A program made the position numbers and the translations under genes. Source: Methylococcaceae bacterium (lineage in GTDB: Bacteria > Pseudomonadota > Gammaproteobacteria > Methylococcales > Methylomonadaceae). From it: a stretch of 64,000 nucleotides of DNA. A model generated the notes under the pieces. It was not told the origin of the DNA. It saw only the letters and a list, made by a program, of their open reading frames with translations, and did no database searches. Where the stretch lies: NCBI GenBank assembly GCA_030627205.1, contig DAOUSN010000005.1:21859-85858 (forward strand), given 5' to 3'. Positions 39,557-48,734 of this stretch are shown one piece after another. Every line of letters begins with the position of its first letter. Position 1 is the stretch's first letter.

Positions 39557-39631
39557 TTAACGGTTATAAATATACATAGTTACTTCAAAACCAAAACGTA
39601 AATCGGTATAAGCTGGTGTTTCCCATTTCAT
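39557..39631 (-). CDS. pqqA: Pyrroloquinoline quinone precursor peptide PqqA
   Basis: A 24-codon ORF missed by ordinary length cut-offs. It starts MKWETPAYTDLR, then FGFEVTMYIYNR and a stop. The E-x-x-x-Y pair (E16 and Y20) that is cross-linked to form PQQ is at exactly the family position, and PAYTDLR-x-GFEVTMY is the diagnostic PqqA stretch. GGAGA sits 7 bases before the ATG. Downstream are a hairpin and pqqB, upstream is glyQ on the same strand. PqqA is bound by PqqD and cyclised by PqqE, both encoded outside this window. Confidence 0.96.
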   Translation of the reverse strand: MKWETPAYTDLRFGFEVTMYIYNR

Positions 39632-39769
39632 TACAAGTTCTCCAGAGTGTTTATAAGTTATGTTAGCTTTATCAAAGTGAAGCTGAACTTGATTATAAGG
39701 TGATAGCATTTATTAAGCAACTGTTTAACAAAAATGAAAAAATTCTTAAACCTACTACTTATTATAAAT

Positions 39770-40693
39770 TTAATCCACTTTACACATTGGAAACCCTAAG
39801 GTTTCACGACGCTGATAATAAGCTTTTGCAACTGCTTTTGCCATATTACGTATCCTTAATAGATAACGTTGACGTTCAGTTACAGAAATAGCATGGCGCG
39901 CATCCAATAAGTTAAAATTATGAGATGCTTTTAACACCATTTCATAGGCAGGTAATGGTAGTGGTATTTCACGTTCAATTAGTTTTTTATGTTCACTTTC
40001 ATATTGGTCAAAACATTGGAATAAAAAATCTACATTGGCATGGTCAAAATTAAATTCTGACATTTCTACTTCATTTTGATGAAATACATCCTTATAAGTT
40101 ACGATACCTTGTGGACTCTTTGCCCAGACTAAATCATAGACACTTTCAACACTTTGAATGTACATGGCAATACGTTCTAATCCATAGGTGATTTCACCCA
40201 TAATAGGCTTGCATTCTAAGCCACCAACTTGTTGAAAATATGTAAATTGAGTCACTTCCATACCGTTTAGCCACACTTCCCAGCCTAATCCCCATGCTCC
40301 TAAACTAGGCGATTCCCAATTATCTTCAACAAAACGTACATCATGTTCTAATAAATTAAGTCCTAAATAGCGTAATGAATCCAAGTATAAGTCTTGAATA
40401 TTATCAGGTGACGGTTTTAAAATAACTTGATATTGATAATAATGTTGTAACCGCATAGGGTTTTCACCAAAACGACCATCTGTTGGGCGGCGTGATGGTT
40501 GTACATAAGCGGCACTCCAAGGTTCAGGCCCTATGGCTCGTAAAAAAGTTGCAGGATGAAATGTTCCCGCACCTACTTCTAAATCTAAAGGTTGTAATAA
40601 AACACAACCTTGTTTAGCCCAATATGCTTGTAGAGCAAGAATCAGCCCTTGAAAAGTAGTTAAATCGTTGTTTAAACTAGACACAATTCTCAA
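39770..40693 (-). CDS. glyQ: Glycyl-tRNA synthetase alpha subunit
   Basis: About 305 residues, normal for Gly[61 protein letters not shown] and [13 protein letters not shown]. It charges tRNA-Gly together with the beta subunit GlyS. The open frame begins at TTG 40693; a GTG at 40684 with GAGA 5 bases upstream is an equally good start. glyS, usually the next gene, is not downstream: pqqA is. The subunit genes are therefore separated here. Confidence 0.95.
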   Translation of the reverse strand: MRIVSSLNNDLTTFQGLILALQAYWAKQGCVLLQPLDLEVGAGTFHPATFLRAIGPEPWSAAYVQPSRRPTDGRFGENPMRLQHYYQYQVILKPSPDNIQDLYLDSLRYLGLNLLEHDVRFVEDNWESPSLGAWGLGWEVWLNGMEVTQFTYFQQVGGLECKPIMGEITYGLERIAMYIQSVESVYDLVWAKSPQGIVTYKDVFHQNEVEMSEFNFDHANVDFLFQCFDQYESEHKKLIEREIPLPLPAYEMVLKASHNFNLLDARHAISVTERQRYLLRIRNMAKAVAKAYYQRRETLGFPMCKVD

Positions 40694-40885
40694 TTAAGTT
40701 ACAATAAAAGGTGATAATTATAGCCTAAAATGCTTTAAGAGTTGATGACTATTTATAATTTTTAATAGAGTAATTAGAAGGGCTATTGCAAGGACACTCA
40801 AATAAGCGTAATGTTAGTATTTTAATACTTACTTATTTATTTAATACTCATATAGCTTCAAGCTATTATTAATTTTAGGTCTAAT
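40694..40885. promoter_or_regulatory. Divergent region glyQ / multicopper oxidase
   Basis: 192 AT-rich bases holding both promoters. A palindrome ATAGCTT-C-AAGCTAT (40852-40866) lies just before the oxidase start and could be an operator. No CueR-type copper box was recognised. Confidence 0.35.
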
Positions 40886-42463
40886 ATGATAAATTATAAA
40901 GCCGACAGAAGACAGTTTTTAAAATACTCAAGCTTAGGTGTTGCTGCAGTAACTTTTCCACAGATATTATTAGCGAATAACAAGATAGTTAAATCTTACT
41001 CTAATGCCAATTTTAAGGCAGATGTAGAATTGGAATTTACTGCAAAATCAGCTTTTATACAAATTCTGAATCATGGGAATAAAACTAAGGTTCAAAAATT
41101 TTACGCTAAGGTTTTAAAAGGTGACCCCAATACTCTTTTACAATTAAAAGATAATTATTTAGGCCCTGTTATTAATTTACAACAGGGACAGAAAGTTAGA
41201 GTGTTTTTTAACAATCAATTAGGAGAGCCTTCAATCATTCACTGGCATGGTCTGCATGTACCAGAAAGAAGTGATGGCCACCCTATGTATGCTATTCAAT
41301 CAGGAGAGCAATATATCTATGAATTTGAGGTTTTAAATCGTGCGGGAACTAATTTTTATCACTCACATACTCATGGAGAAACAGGCAGGCAAGTTTATAA
41401 TGGTTTATCTAGTATGATTAAAGTTACCGATGAACATGAGCAAAAACTGGAATTACCATCGGGTCAATATGATTTACCTTTGGTTATTCAAGACCGCTCT
41501 TTTGATACAGATAATCAATTAAGTTATGTTAGCAGAATGCCTCAAAAAATGATGGGGTTTTTAGGGGAAATGATTTTAGTGAATGGCAAACCTAATATTG
41601 AATTTTCAGTTAAATCCAGAGCTTATCGCTTTCGGGCATTAAATGGTTCTAATTCTAGAATTTATAAATTAGGATGGGAAGACGGTACTCCTATGGTCGT
41701 GATTGCTACTGATGGTGGTTTGTTGGAAAAACCTGAAACACGTCCTTATATTATGCTTGCTCCTGCTGAAAGAGTTGATTTATGGCTAGATTTTAGTGGT
41801 CGGAAACTGGGTGAAGAGCTAAAATTATATAGCCTGCCATTTGAAGGCACTATGCCGACAATGTATGGTCGAATGGGGATGATGAGGTCTAGCGGTATCG
41901 AACAAGGCTCTAAATTTAAAATTGCCAGTTTTAAAATAACTGAAAAAGTTAGCAATTCACCTAAGTTACCAAAAAGATTAGCAACTATTATACGTTTTAG
42001 TGAAAAAAATATTAATAATCTCAATAATATAATCCCCATCGGTCTATCAATGCGTCGGATGTCACCGCGTTTAAATGGAAAATCTTTTTCAATGGATAGA
42101 GTGACAAAAATGGAGCAGGTTGAATTAGGTTCACATAAAAAAATAAAAATCTTTCATGAGCATGATTCAGGTGGAAGAATGGGGATGATGGGAGGAATGA
42201 TGGCAATGGCTCATCCTATTCATTTACATGGGCAGCAATATCAGATTTTATCTCGACACTATCAAGGGTCAGATGAAGACGCTTATGCAACGGTAAAACA
42301 TGGTTTTATTGATAATGGTTGGAAAGATACTGTTTTAGTTATGCCTGATGAGGAAATTGAAATTATCAAACCCTTTGAAGACTATAAAGGATTTTTTCTT
42401 TATCATTGTCACAATTTAGAACACGAAGATTTAGGAATGATGCGCCAATTTTATGTTGGTTAA
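40886..42463 (+). CDS. Multicopper oxidase, CueO-like, Tat-exported
   Basis: 525 residues. The N-terminus has a twin-arginine signal (DRRQFLKYSSLGVAAVTFP, residues 7-25). The copper ligands are complete: HWHG (H119, H121), HSH (H159, H161), HPIHLHG near 447 and HCHNLEHEDLGMM near 501. Methionine-rich segments (MYGRMGMMR and GRMGMMGGMMAMA) flank the third domain, as in copper-oxidising CueO enzymes. It probably oxidises Cu(I) in the periplasm; copper homeostasis is central to methanotrophs, but no copper regulator adjoins it. Confidence 0.9.
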   Translation: MINYKADRRQFLKYSSLGVAAVTFPQILLANNKIVKSYSNANFKADVELEFTAKSAFIQILNHGNKTKVQKFYAKVLKGDPNTLLQLKDNYLGPVINLQQGQKVRVFFNNQLGEPSIIHWHGLHVPERSDGHPMYAIQSGEQYIYEFEVLNRAGTNFYHSHTHGETGRQVYNGLSSMIKVTDEHEQKLELPSGQYDLPLVIQDRSFDTDNQLSYVSRMPQKMMGFLGEMILVNGKPNIEFSVKSRAYRFRALNGSNSRIYKLGWEDGTPMVVIATDGGLLEKPETRPYIMLAPAERVDLWLDFSGRKLGEELKLYSLPFEGTMPTMYGRMGMMRSSGIEQGSKFKIASFKITEKVSNSPKLPKRLATIIRFSEKNINNLNNIIPIGLSMRRMSPRLNGKSFSMDRVTKMEQVELGSHKKIKIFHEHDSGGRMGMMGGMMAMAHPIHLHGQQYQILSRHYQGSDEDAYATVKHGFIDNGWKDTVLVMPDEEIEIIKPFEDYKGFFLYHCHNLEHEDLGMMRQFYVG

Positions 42464-42480
42464 GAATTTAAATATACACC

Positions 42481-42510
42481 AAAAAAGCCCTTATAGAATA
42501 TTAAGGGCTT
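42481..42510 (-). terminator. Terminator of csp
   Basis: AAGCCCTTA (42485-42493) pairs over 9 bp with TAAGGGCTT (42502-42510), loop 8 bases. On the minus strand the stem runs into T6 (complement of 42481-42486). It lies between the convergent oxidase and csp genes and mainly serves csp. Confidence 0.8.
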
Positions 42511-42524
42511 AGAATATTGCTTAT

Positions 42525-42737
42525 TTATTCAGGTAATTCAGGTATGACATCTGTGGCGGTTAACCCTTTGTCGCTGGTTTCAATGTCAAAGTTAACTATT
42601 TGACCAGGATTTAAAGTTTTAAACCCATCACCTAAGATAACCGAATGATGGACAAATACATCTTCATTACCTTCGGAAGGTTCGATAAAACCAAAACCTT
42701 TTGTATTGTTAAACCACTTCACAGTGCCTGTTGCCAT
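42525..42737 (-). CDS. Cold-shock family protein (CspA-like)
   Basis: 70 residues of a single cold-shock domain: [17 protein letters not shown] with RNP1 (KGFGFI), then DVFVHHS (RNP2), and a TDVIPELPE tail. It is a single-strand RNA/DNA-binding chaperone. AAGGAG is 8 bases upstream of the ATG. It could be a cold-inducible or constitutive paralogue; the leader does not settle this. Confidence 0.95.
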   Translation of the reverse strand: MATGTVKWFNNTKGFGFIEPSEGNEDVFVHHSVILGDGFKTLNPGQIVNFDIETSDKGLTATDVIPELPE

Positions 42738-43046
42738 TTAGAAAACTCCTTAAAATTAAAACTTACGGTTACACAGAACTACAACATTGACAGTCGAATG
42801 AAATATATCATAGGTATTATAATCCAACATCTATTTCTGATTAGTCTATTGTACTGTGATTTAACGTAAAATGTCATCTGCATATTTTTATAAGAATGCT
42901 TTTAATATCGTGAGATAAGCTTAAAAGTAGTTTACAATTTCAAAAATTCTGTTTGCATGGAGGTCATTTTTTAATAATTCTAAAAAATTATTATGCTATA
43001 ATGGAAAAATTTATGATGTAATTTACTATTCCAAAGGTCGTTGTTC
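42738..43046. other. Divergent region csp / sspA
   Basis: 309 AT-rich bases without an ORF of note. It holds the csp leader (minus strand), whose promoter I could not place (a minus-strand TATAAT occurs at 42816-42821 without a good -35), and the sspA promoter at 42994-43002. Confidence 0.5.
42994..43002 (+). promoter_or_regulatory. Extended -10 promoter of sspA
   Basis: TGCTATAAT is a perfect extended -10 element (TGN-TATAAT). The -35 region is AT-rich and poor, as tolerated by extended -10 promoters. Transcription would begin near 43009, about 38 bases before the sspA start. Confidence 0.6.
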
Positions 43047-43682
43047 GTGGCAAATATTACCCCTCGCAAAGCTATTATGACAGTTTTTTCTTCTCCAACC
43101 TGTGCAATGAGTCATTGCGCCCGCTTAGTTCTTCATGAAAAAGGTGTTGTGGCTGATATTGAATATTATGATCTCAATGAGCCTCCAAAAGAATTATTAC
43201 AGGTTAATCCTACAGGTGTATCACCTACATTGATTGAGCGTGATTTAGTTTTATATGATTCACGTATCATTATGGAGTATTTAGATGAGCGATTTCCTCA
43301 TCCTCCTTTACATCAAATGGATCCTGTTTCACGGGCAACAGCTAGAATGTTAATTAAGCGTATCGATCAAGATTGGTATCATTTATTAGATGAAATGTTA
43401 AATTCAGGTGAAAAGAAATCAGCACGAGCTAAAAAAAGACTCAAAGAAAGTCTTAGTTCAGCCGCACCTGTTTTCGCAGCTAAACCTTATTTCATGAATG
43501 ATGAATACTCATTAGTTGATTGTGCGTTAGCACCTTTATTATGGCGTTTACCTAGCCTTGGTATTGATTTGGGTCAATTAAGTGAAAGTATTAGTCAATA
43601 TGCTAACCGGGTGTTTTTAAGAGAAGCTTTCCAAGAAAGTTTAAGTCCAGAAGAAAAAGATATGGTGAGAGCTCCTAAATGA
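43047..43682 (+). CDS. sspA: Stringent starvation protein A
   Basis: 211 residues of glutathione-S-transferase fold: the N-terminal thioredoxin-like domain (MTVFSSPTCAMSHCARLVLHEKG, NPTGVSPTLIERDLVLYDSR) and helical C-terminal domain. SspA binds RNA polymerase and activates acid-stress and stationary-phase genes. The frame extends to a TTG at 43041, but AAAGG (43033-43037) is better placed for the GTG at 43047, giving MANITPRKAIM. It overlaps sspB by 4 bases. Confidence 0.94.
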   Translation: MANITPRKAIMTVFSSPTCAMSHCARLVLHEKGVVADIEYYDLNEPPKELLQVNPTGVSPTLIERDLVLYDSRIIMEYLDERFPHPPLHQMDPVSRATARMLIKRIDQDWYHLLDEMLNSGEKKSARAKKRLKESLSSAAPVFAAKPYFMNDEYSLVDCALAPLLWRLPSLGIDLGQLSESISQYANRVFLREAFQESLSPEEKDMVRAPK

Positions 43683-44062
43683 CACCTTTAAAACCTTATT
43701 TAATTCGCTCTCTTTATGAATGGATCGTTGATAATGAGATGACGCCGTATTTATTAGTTGATGCACAACATCCTGATGCGATACTACCTGAAGCCTTTAT
43801 TGAAAATAATCAAATTGTTTTGAATGTCCGTCCAGAAGCTATTCAAAACCTATCACTTGGTGATGAAGATGTAGAATTTAATACGCGTTTTTCAGGAAGA
43901 CCTATGCACATTATCGCACCAGTGAATGCTATTTTGGCTATTTATGCAAAAGAAAATGGCCAAGGGATGGTTTTTGACCCTAATGAAGAAGAGAGCAGTA
44001 ATATTCCTCCTAATGATAAAAAACCAACCAATAAACGACCTCAATTACGAATTGTTAAGTAG
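43679..44062 (+). CDS. sspB: ClpXP specificity-enhancing factor SspB
   Basis: 127 residues: the folded domain PYLIRSLYEWIVDNEMTPYLLVDA, IVLNVRPEAIQNL and FNTRFSGRPMHIIAPVNAILAIYAKENG binds ssrA tags. The flexible tail ends in RPQLRIVK, the ClpX-binding XB motif. It delivers tmRNA-tagged proteins to ClpXP. ATGA overlap with sspA. Confidence 0.95.
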   Translation: MTPLKPYLIRSLYEWIVDNEMTPYLLVDAQHPDAILPEAFIENNQIVLNVRPEAIQNLSLGDEDVEFNTRFSGRPMHIIAPVNAILAIYAKENGQGMVFDPNEEESSNIPPNDKKPTNKRPQLRIVK

Positions 44063-44064
44063 GT

Positions 44065-44388
44065 TTATTTTTTATGTGGGCTATACAATGTAGAAACATT
44101 ATTATTATTTTTTTTCGGAGAAGAAGAAATTTTTGCAATGCCGCGCTTTTTAACCTGATCAATACGAATAACTTCATGAATAGGGATAAAAGTACGGTTA
44201 ACGCCCTCGAATTCATTTCTTAATCTTTCTTCACTAGGATCAATCAATACGGTACTTTTTTCACCAAAAATAAAATCTTCAATAATGATAAAACCATACA
44301 TATCACCTTCATAAACATTTTTGGCATAAATTTCGTAAATATCATCACGATTAAAAAAAATGACTTTGTAGATATCTTTATCTGACAT
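44065..44388 (-). CDS. DUF1820 family protein
   Basis: 107 residues: KVIFFNRDDIYEIYAKNVYE, GFIIIEDFIFGEK, LIDPSEERLRNEFEGV and FIPIHEVIRIDQVKKRG are the DUF1820 pattern found in gammaproteobacteria. The function is unknown; the small beta-rich fold and RIDQVKK motif suggest a nucleic-acid or protein adaptor but this is a guess. The C-terminal 20 residues are low-complexity (SSSPKKNNNN). Convergent with sspB with a 2-base gap. Confidence 0.85.
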   Translation of the reverse strand: MSDKDIYKVIFFNRDDIYEIYAKNVYEGDMYGFIIIEDFIFGEKSTVLIDPSEERLRNEFEGVNRTFIPIHEVIRIDQVKKRGIAKISSSPKKNNNNVSTLYSPHKK

Positions 44389-44466
44389 TTTAACTTCACT
44401 ATTTAGTTACAATAACCTATATTTTACTCGTAATTTATTAAGAAACATAATATAAAACAACTTATC

Positions 44467-44910
44467 ATGGCATATATAATTTATTTATCAGGTGAAATTC
44501 ATAGTGATTGGCGTGAGCAGATTAAACAAGGCATTGTTGATAAACAATTAGATATAGAGGTTTTAACACCGATTACCAATCATGAAAGTAGTGATAATGT
44601 AGGTGCTAACATTTTAGGAGCAGAAGACAATGTTTTTTGGAAAGATCATAAAGCTGCAAAAATAAATACATTGCGTAATATTCATAATATTAATCGCTCT
44701 AATCTAGTTATTATTCGTTTTGGTGATAAATATAAACAATGGAATGCAGCATTTGAAGCAGGTTTGGCTACAGCTAAAGGAATTTCTATAATTACTTTAC
44801 ATTCACCAGGTCTAATACATCCATTAAAAGAAATTGATGCAGTTGCGCTTGCAGTGACAGAAACTCCTCAGCAAATTATTGAGATTTTAAGTTATATTTT
44901 ACAAAATTAG
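44467..44910 (+). CDS. YtoQ family protein
   Basis: 147 residues with the YtoQ pattern: YLSGEIHSDWREQI, PITNHESSDNVG, DNVFWKDHKAAKINTLRN, ADLVIIRFGDKYKQWNAAFEAGLA-type motif and GISIITLHSPGLIHPLKEID. The fold resembles nucleoside 2-deoxyribosyltransferases, which suggests but does not prove nucleoside metabolism. Single gene. Confidence 0.88.
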   Translation: MAYIIYLSGEIHSDWREQIKQGIVDKQLDIEVLTPITNHESSDNVGANILGAEDNVFWKDHKAAKINTLRNIHNINRSNLVIIRFGDKYKQWNAAFEAGLATAKGISIITLHSPGLIHPLKEIDAVALAVTETPQQIIEILSYILQN

Positions 44911-45079
44911 ATAAAATTTCACCTGCTAATAAGGTTAAATTCATTTTGCACTACAGTTAAAACAGGAATCACAAGATTATTTCGTTCTTGATGAGCCTTT
45001 AAACCCATTTTTGTTTTGAATCAACTTAATATAGATGCAAAATAAAAAACCACGAAAATTCTAATTCAGGTTATTGTGA

Positions 45080-45709
45080 ATGAATTCAAAAAAGAAAGAT
45101 AACTTACAACGAACAATGATTATGTATTTTATGCTCATTGTTTGTGCTGCATTGTTAGTGACTGTTGAGTTTGTCTTTGATGTACAAAGTCCAGAATTAA
45201 AAGATCTTTTATTGAAAAATTTTGAAAAACTTTCAATGTCTCAACTTAGCAAAATACAGGTTTTTGAACCAATGGAGGAATTGCGGAATAAAGCAATTTT
45301 AATGATTGGCATAATTATGTATGTCACTATTATTGTGCTGACGATGCTGATTAAAAATATCACTGGTCCATTGCAGCATATGATTGATTTATCAAAAAAG
45401 ATTTCAGATGGTGATTTAACTCAAACCATTGAAATAGATTCAGCAAATGAATTATCCCAATTAGGCGGGGTGATTAATGAAATGTCTACTAATTTACAAG
45501 AAGTAACTATGATTGCCAGCAATATGAGTGATACAGGAGAACGCTGTATTAGTCATGTCAGAAAATTACTTGAAGATGATCTCAATCATAACGAAAAAAC
45601 GAAAGAAATTTTGGGGGAATTAGAACAGTTACAAGATGATTTTGATACCTTAAAATTTTTTACGGAATGTTTTCAATTAAAAGGCATGAGTGAGAAATCA
45701 AATGATTGA
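45080..45709 (+). CDS. Membrane HAMP-domain protein without output domain
   Basis: 209 residues: two transmembrane helices (about 13-33 and 71-91) enclosing a short periplasmic segment, a HAMP domain (about 92-145; ITGPLQHMIDLSKKISDGDL, ELSQLGGVINEMS), and a C-terminal coiled coil. There is no kinase, cyclase or chemotaxis signalling tip. It may be a stand-alone sensor adaptor. It overlaps the TauE gene by up to 20 bases, so the two are co-expressed. Confidence 0.8.
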   Translation: MNSKKKDNLQRTMIMYFMLIVCAALLVTVEFVFDVQSPELKDLLLKNFEKLSMSQLSKIQVFEPMEELRNKAILMIGIIMYVTIIVLTMLIKNITGPLQHMIDLSKKISDGDLTQTIEIDSANELSQLGGVINEMSTNLQEVTMIASNMSDTGERCISHVRKLLEDDLNHNEKTKEILGELEQLQDDFDTLKFFTECFQLKGMSEKSND

Positions 45710-46460
45710 ATATTGGTATGTTTTACCCGTGGCGATAATCATTTCAACAGCTGTTTCCTCAGTAGGTATTGGTGGCGGTGTGTTGCTAATGCCATTTTTT
45801 TTAATTGTGATAAAGCTTTCACCTGAAATTGCGGTAGTCACTTCATTAATGATTCAAACCGCAGGTATGGGATCTGCCAGTTTTACTTGTATTAAGCAGC
45901 ATCGGGTTGATTTTAAATTAGCTAGATTAATCTTATACATTGCTTTTCCTGGAATTATTGGTGGAGCTTATCTAGCAAGCTCTCTAGAGTCAGATAAAAT
46001 GCAATTAATATTAGGCTTATTAGTCATGACTACAGCATTCTTATTTGTTTCCTCAGAGCAAAAATATAATGATTTAGGTAAAACAAGAGTGGATATGAAG
46101 GTAGCTTATCGTTACGCCTGGATTACTTTTCCAGCATCGGTTGCCAGCGGGATGTTAAGTACTAGTTTAAGTGAATGGTTAATTCCTATTATGCGGAGCA
46201 AATTATCATTAAGTATGAGCAACGCAATAGGAACATGTCTATTTTTATCTTTTTGTGTAAGTTGTATTGGGGTATTAAGTCATTTATTTATTGGCGGTAA
46301 TCCAAATTATGGCGTGGTATTATGGGCTGTTCCAGGAGTGCTAATTGGTGGGCAAATAGGATCAAGAATTACCAAAAGAATAAATGAACGTCTTTTAAAA
46401 GAAGCCTTTATCTTTTTACTGACTTTAGTGGGTATTCATTTAGTTTATAATTCATTCTAA
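45690..46460 (+). CDS. TauE/SafE family sulfite/anion exporter
   Basis: 256 residues with about eight membrane helices and the TauE/SafE repeat features SSVGIGGGVLLMPFFLIV and PGIIGGAYLASSLESDKMQLILGLLVMTTA in the first half, PGVLIGGQIGSRITKRINERLLK in the second. The start may be GTG 45690 or ATG 45702; the ATG overlaps the previous stop. The family exports sulfite, sulfonates or related anions; substrate unknown. Confidence 0.9.
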   Translation: MRNQMIEYWYVLPVAIIISTAVSSVGIGGGVLLMPFFLIVIKLSPEIAVVTSLMIQTAGMGSASFTCIKQHRVDFKLARLILYIAFPGIIGGAYLASSLESDKMQLILGLLVMTTAFLFVSSEQKYNDLGKTRVDMKVAYRYAWITFPASVASGMLSTSLSEWLIPIMRSKLSLSMSNAIGTCLFLSFCVSCIGVLSHLFIGGNPNYGVVLWAVPGVLIGGQIGSRITKRINERLLKEAFIFLLTLVGIHLVYNSF

Positions 46461-46470
46461 ATTTCAAATA

Positions 46471-46498
46471 GCAGAGATGCAATATTTAGCATCTCTGC
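46471..46498. terminator. Convergent terminator between TauE gene and aspS
   Basis: GCAGAGATGC (46471-46480) and GCATCTCTGC (46489-46498) form a 10-bp stem with an 8-base loop. T-tracts on both sides are weak, but position between two converging genes supports termination in both directions. Confidence 0.65.
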
Positions 46499-46518
46499 AA
46501 AACAACCTATAAAAAATA

Positions 46519-48294
46519 TCAACCTTCTTTAATTTTACACAGTTTAATTCCTAGCTCTTGTAATTGTTTATCACTGACTTCAGCTGGTGCATTAACTAAT
46601 GGACATGCAGCTGTTTGTGTTTTTGGAAAAGCAATCACTTCACGAATAGAGCTTGAATGAGTCATTAACATTACTAATCTATCTAAACCAAATGCGATGC
46701 CTCCATGAGGCGGACAACCATATTTTAAAGCCTCTAATAAAAAGCCAAATTTTTCTTTTGCCTCTTTCTCGCCAATACCTAATAATTTAAACACTAGTGA
46801 CTGCATTTCAGTTTTATGAATCCGTATTGAGCCTCCACCTATTTCCGTTCCATTTAAAACTAAATCATAAGCACGAGATAATGCCGCTCCTGGATTAACT
46901 TCTAATTCTTCAGCATTGCAGCTAGGTGCAGTAAAAGGGTGATGAATAGCATTCCAGCGTTGTGATTTATCATCCCAATCAAACATAGGAAAATCAACAA
47001 CCCAGATGGGTTTCCAGTTACCTTGAATTAAACCATGTTCTAAGCCTAGTTTGACGCGCAATGCCCCCATGGCTTCATTAACAACTGTTATTTTATCTGC
47101 ACCAAAGAAAATTAAATCTCCAGTTTGTGCTTTGGTTTTAGCTAATACACTTTCCCACACTTCAGCAGGGGCAAATTTTACAATCGGTGATTGCAATCCA
47201 TCTAATCCTGCATGACGATCATTAACCTTGATATAAGCTAAACCTCTTGCTCCATAGATACCAACAAATTTAGTCAATCCATCAATATCTTTACGGCTTA
47301 ATTTATTGCCATCTGGTAATCTCATGGCGACGACTCGCCCATTTGGATCATTAGCAGGGGCTGAAAAAACTTTAAAATCAACCGCTTTCATATCCTCAGC
47401 AATATCGACTAATTCTAATGGAATTCGTAAATCAGGGCGATCCGAACCAAAACGGCGCATGGATTCATGATAGGTGATTCGCGGAAATACTTCTGGTAAT
47501 GAAACCCCTAAATTTTTATCAAAAACTTCTCGAATCATTTCCTCCATGTCAGACATAATTCCATCCTCATCCATAAATGAGGTTTCAATATCTAATTGGG
47601 TAAATTCGGGTTGTCTATCGGCACGTAAATCTTCATCTCTAAAACAACGTACAATTTGATAATATTTATCCATCCCTGCAATCATTAGCAATTGTTTATA
47701 CAGTTGAGGTGATTGAGGTAAGGCAAAAAAAGCATTTTCATGAGTTCGGCTGGGTACAAGATAATCTCTTGCCCCTTCAGGTGTCGCTTTTGTTAAATAA
47801 GGGGTTTCAACTTCAAAATAATCACGTTTATCCAAGAAATTACGCAAATTCCTTGAAACATCACGACGGAAACGCATTTTTTGCTGCATTTCATCACGGC
47901 GTAAATCAATATACCGATAACGTAAACGGGTATCTTCATTAACCTCAAGGTCACTTTCTAATGGAAATGGTGGAGTTTCTGATTTATTTAAAATTTCAAT
48001 CTGCTGAATTAAAACTTCAATTTCTCCTGTAGCCATATTAGGGTTAATCGTACCTTCTGGACGATTACGCACTTTGCCCTGTATTTTTAACACATATTCA
48101 CTACGAACACTTTCAGCAAGGGTAAATGTTTCTACAGTATCAGGGTCAAATACAATTTGAACTAATCCAGCACGATCTCTTAAATCAATAAAAATTACCC
48201 CACCATGATCACGACGACGGTGTACCCATCCACATAAATCAACAGTCTCACCTAAATGAGCGGTATTTAATTCTCCACATTTGTGGCTACGCAT
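46519..48294 (-). CDS. aspS: Aspartyl-tRNA synthetase
   Basis: 591 residues of bacterial-type AspRS: OB-fold anticodon domain ([24 protein letters not shown]), class II motif 2 ([21 protein letters not shown]), bacterial insertion domain and motif 3 ([13 protein letters not shown]). Charges tRNA-Asp. It follows an FmdB-type gene by 56 bases, a common gammaproteobacterial arrangement, but the usual yebC-ruv neighbours are absent. Whether it is the discriminating or non-discriminating type cannot be told here. Confidence 0.97.
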   Translation of the reverse strand: MRSHKCGELNTAHLGETVDLCGWVHRRRDHGGVIFIDLRDRAGLVQIVFDPDTVETFTLAESVRSEYVLKIQGKVRNRPEGTINPNMATGEIEVLIQQIEILNKSETPPFPLESDLEVNEDTRLRYRYIDLRRDEMQQKMRFRRDVSRNLRNFLDKRDYFEVETPYLTKATPEGARDYLVPSRTHENAFFALPQSPQLYKQLLMIAGMDKYYQIVRCFRDEDLRADRQPEFTQLDIETSFMDEDGIMSDMEEMIREVFDKNLGVSLPEVFPRITYHESMRRFGSDRPDLRIPLELVDIAEDMKAVDFKVFSAPANDPNGRVVAMRLPDGNKLSRKDIDGLTKFVGIYGARGLAYIKVNDRHAGLDGLQSPIVKFAPAEVWESVLAKTKAQTGDLIFFGADKITVVNEAMGALRVKLGLEHGLIQGNWKPIWVVDFPMFDWDDKSQRWNAIHHPFTAPSCNAEELEVNPGAALSRAYDLVLNGTEIGGGSIRIHKTEMQSLVFKLLGIGEKEAKEKFGFLLEALKYGCPPHGGIAFGLDRLVMLMTHSSSIREVIAFPKTQTAACPLVNAPAEVSDKQLQELGIKLCKIKEG

Positions 48295-48350
48295 AAATTT
48301 TCTCTTAAATTTTGAAGGCTAAAAATACTCTTTTTTGCAAAGAGTTTTGG

Positions 48351-48629
48351 TTATTTACTATCGTTACCCTTTTTACAGCCGCTAGTGGCAGCTTTATTTT
48401 TATCAGTAGGTTTAGCGTTGTCATTAGAGGTAACATTTTTCTTTGAACTATTTTTAAAGTCGGTTTCATACCAACCGTTACCTTTGAGCCTAAAACCTGT
48501 TGCCGATATTTTTTTCTTTAACTTAGGTTCAGTACAACTAGGACAATCCGTTAAAGGGTTCGCACTCATTTTTTGTAATGCTTCATGCTCATGCCCGCAT
48601 GATTGACATTGATACTCATAAATTGGCAT
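48351..48629 (-). CDS. FmdB family zinc-ribbon regulatory protein
   Basis: 92 residues: MPIYEYQCQSCGHEHEALQK and DCPSCTEPKLKKKISATGFR give a CxxC...CxxC zinc ribbon typical of FmdB. The Lys/Asn/Ser-rich tail (residues 60-92) is variable in the family. FmdB was named for regulation of formamidase in Methylophilus; most homologues have no proven role. Upstream partner of aspS. Confidence 0.9.
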   Translation of the reverse strand: MPIYEYQCQSCGHEHEALQKMSANPLTDCPSCTEPKLKKKISATGFRLKGNGWYETDFKNSSKKNVTSNDNAKPTDKNKAATSGCKKGNDSK

Positions 48630-48734
48630 AAAAAACTCCGAAAAATAATAATGGAAATAAGGGCAATTATTGAAATTTTCAAGTCCCTTGCGCTAAGATA
48701 GCCACCTATTTTATAAATTTAGAAAATAAATATA

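Noticed and set aside
39700..39891. Plus-strand 63-codon ORF over the glyQ 3' end
   Set aside because: Most of it is antisense to glyQ and it has no family resemblance.
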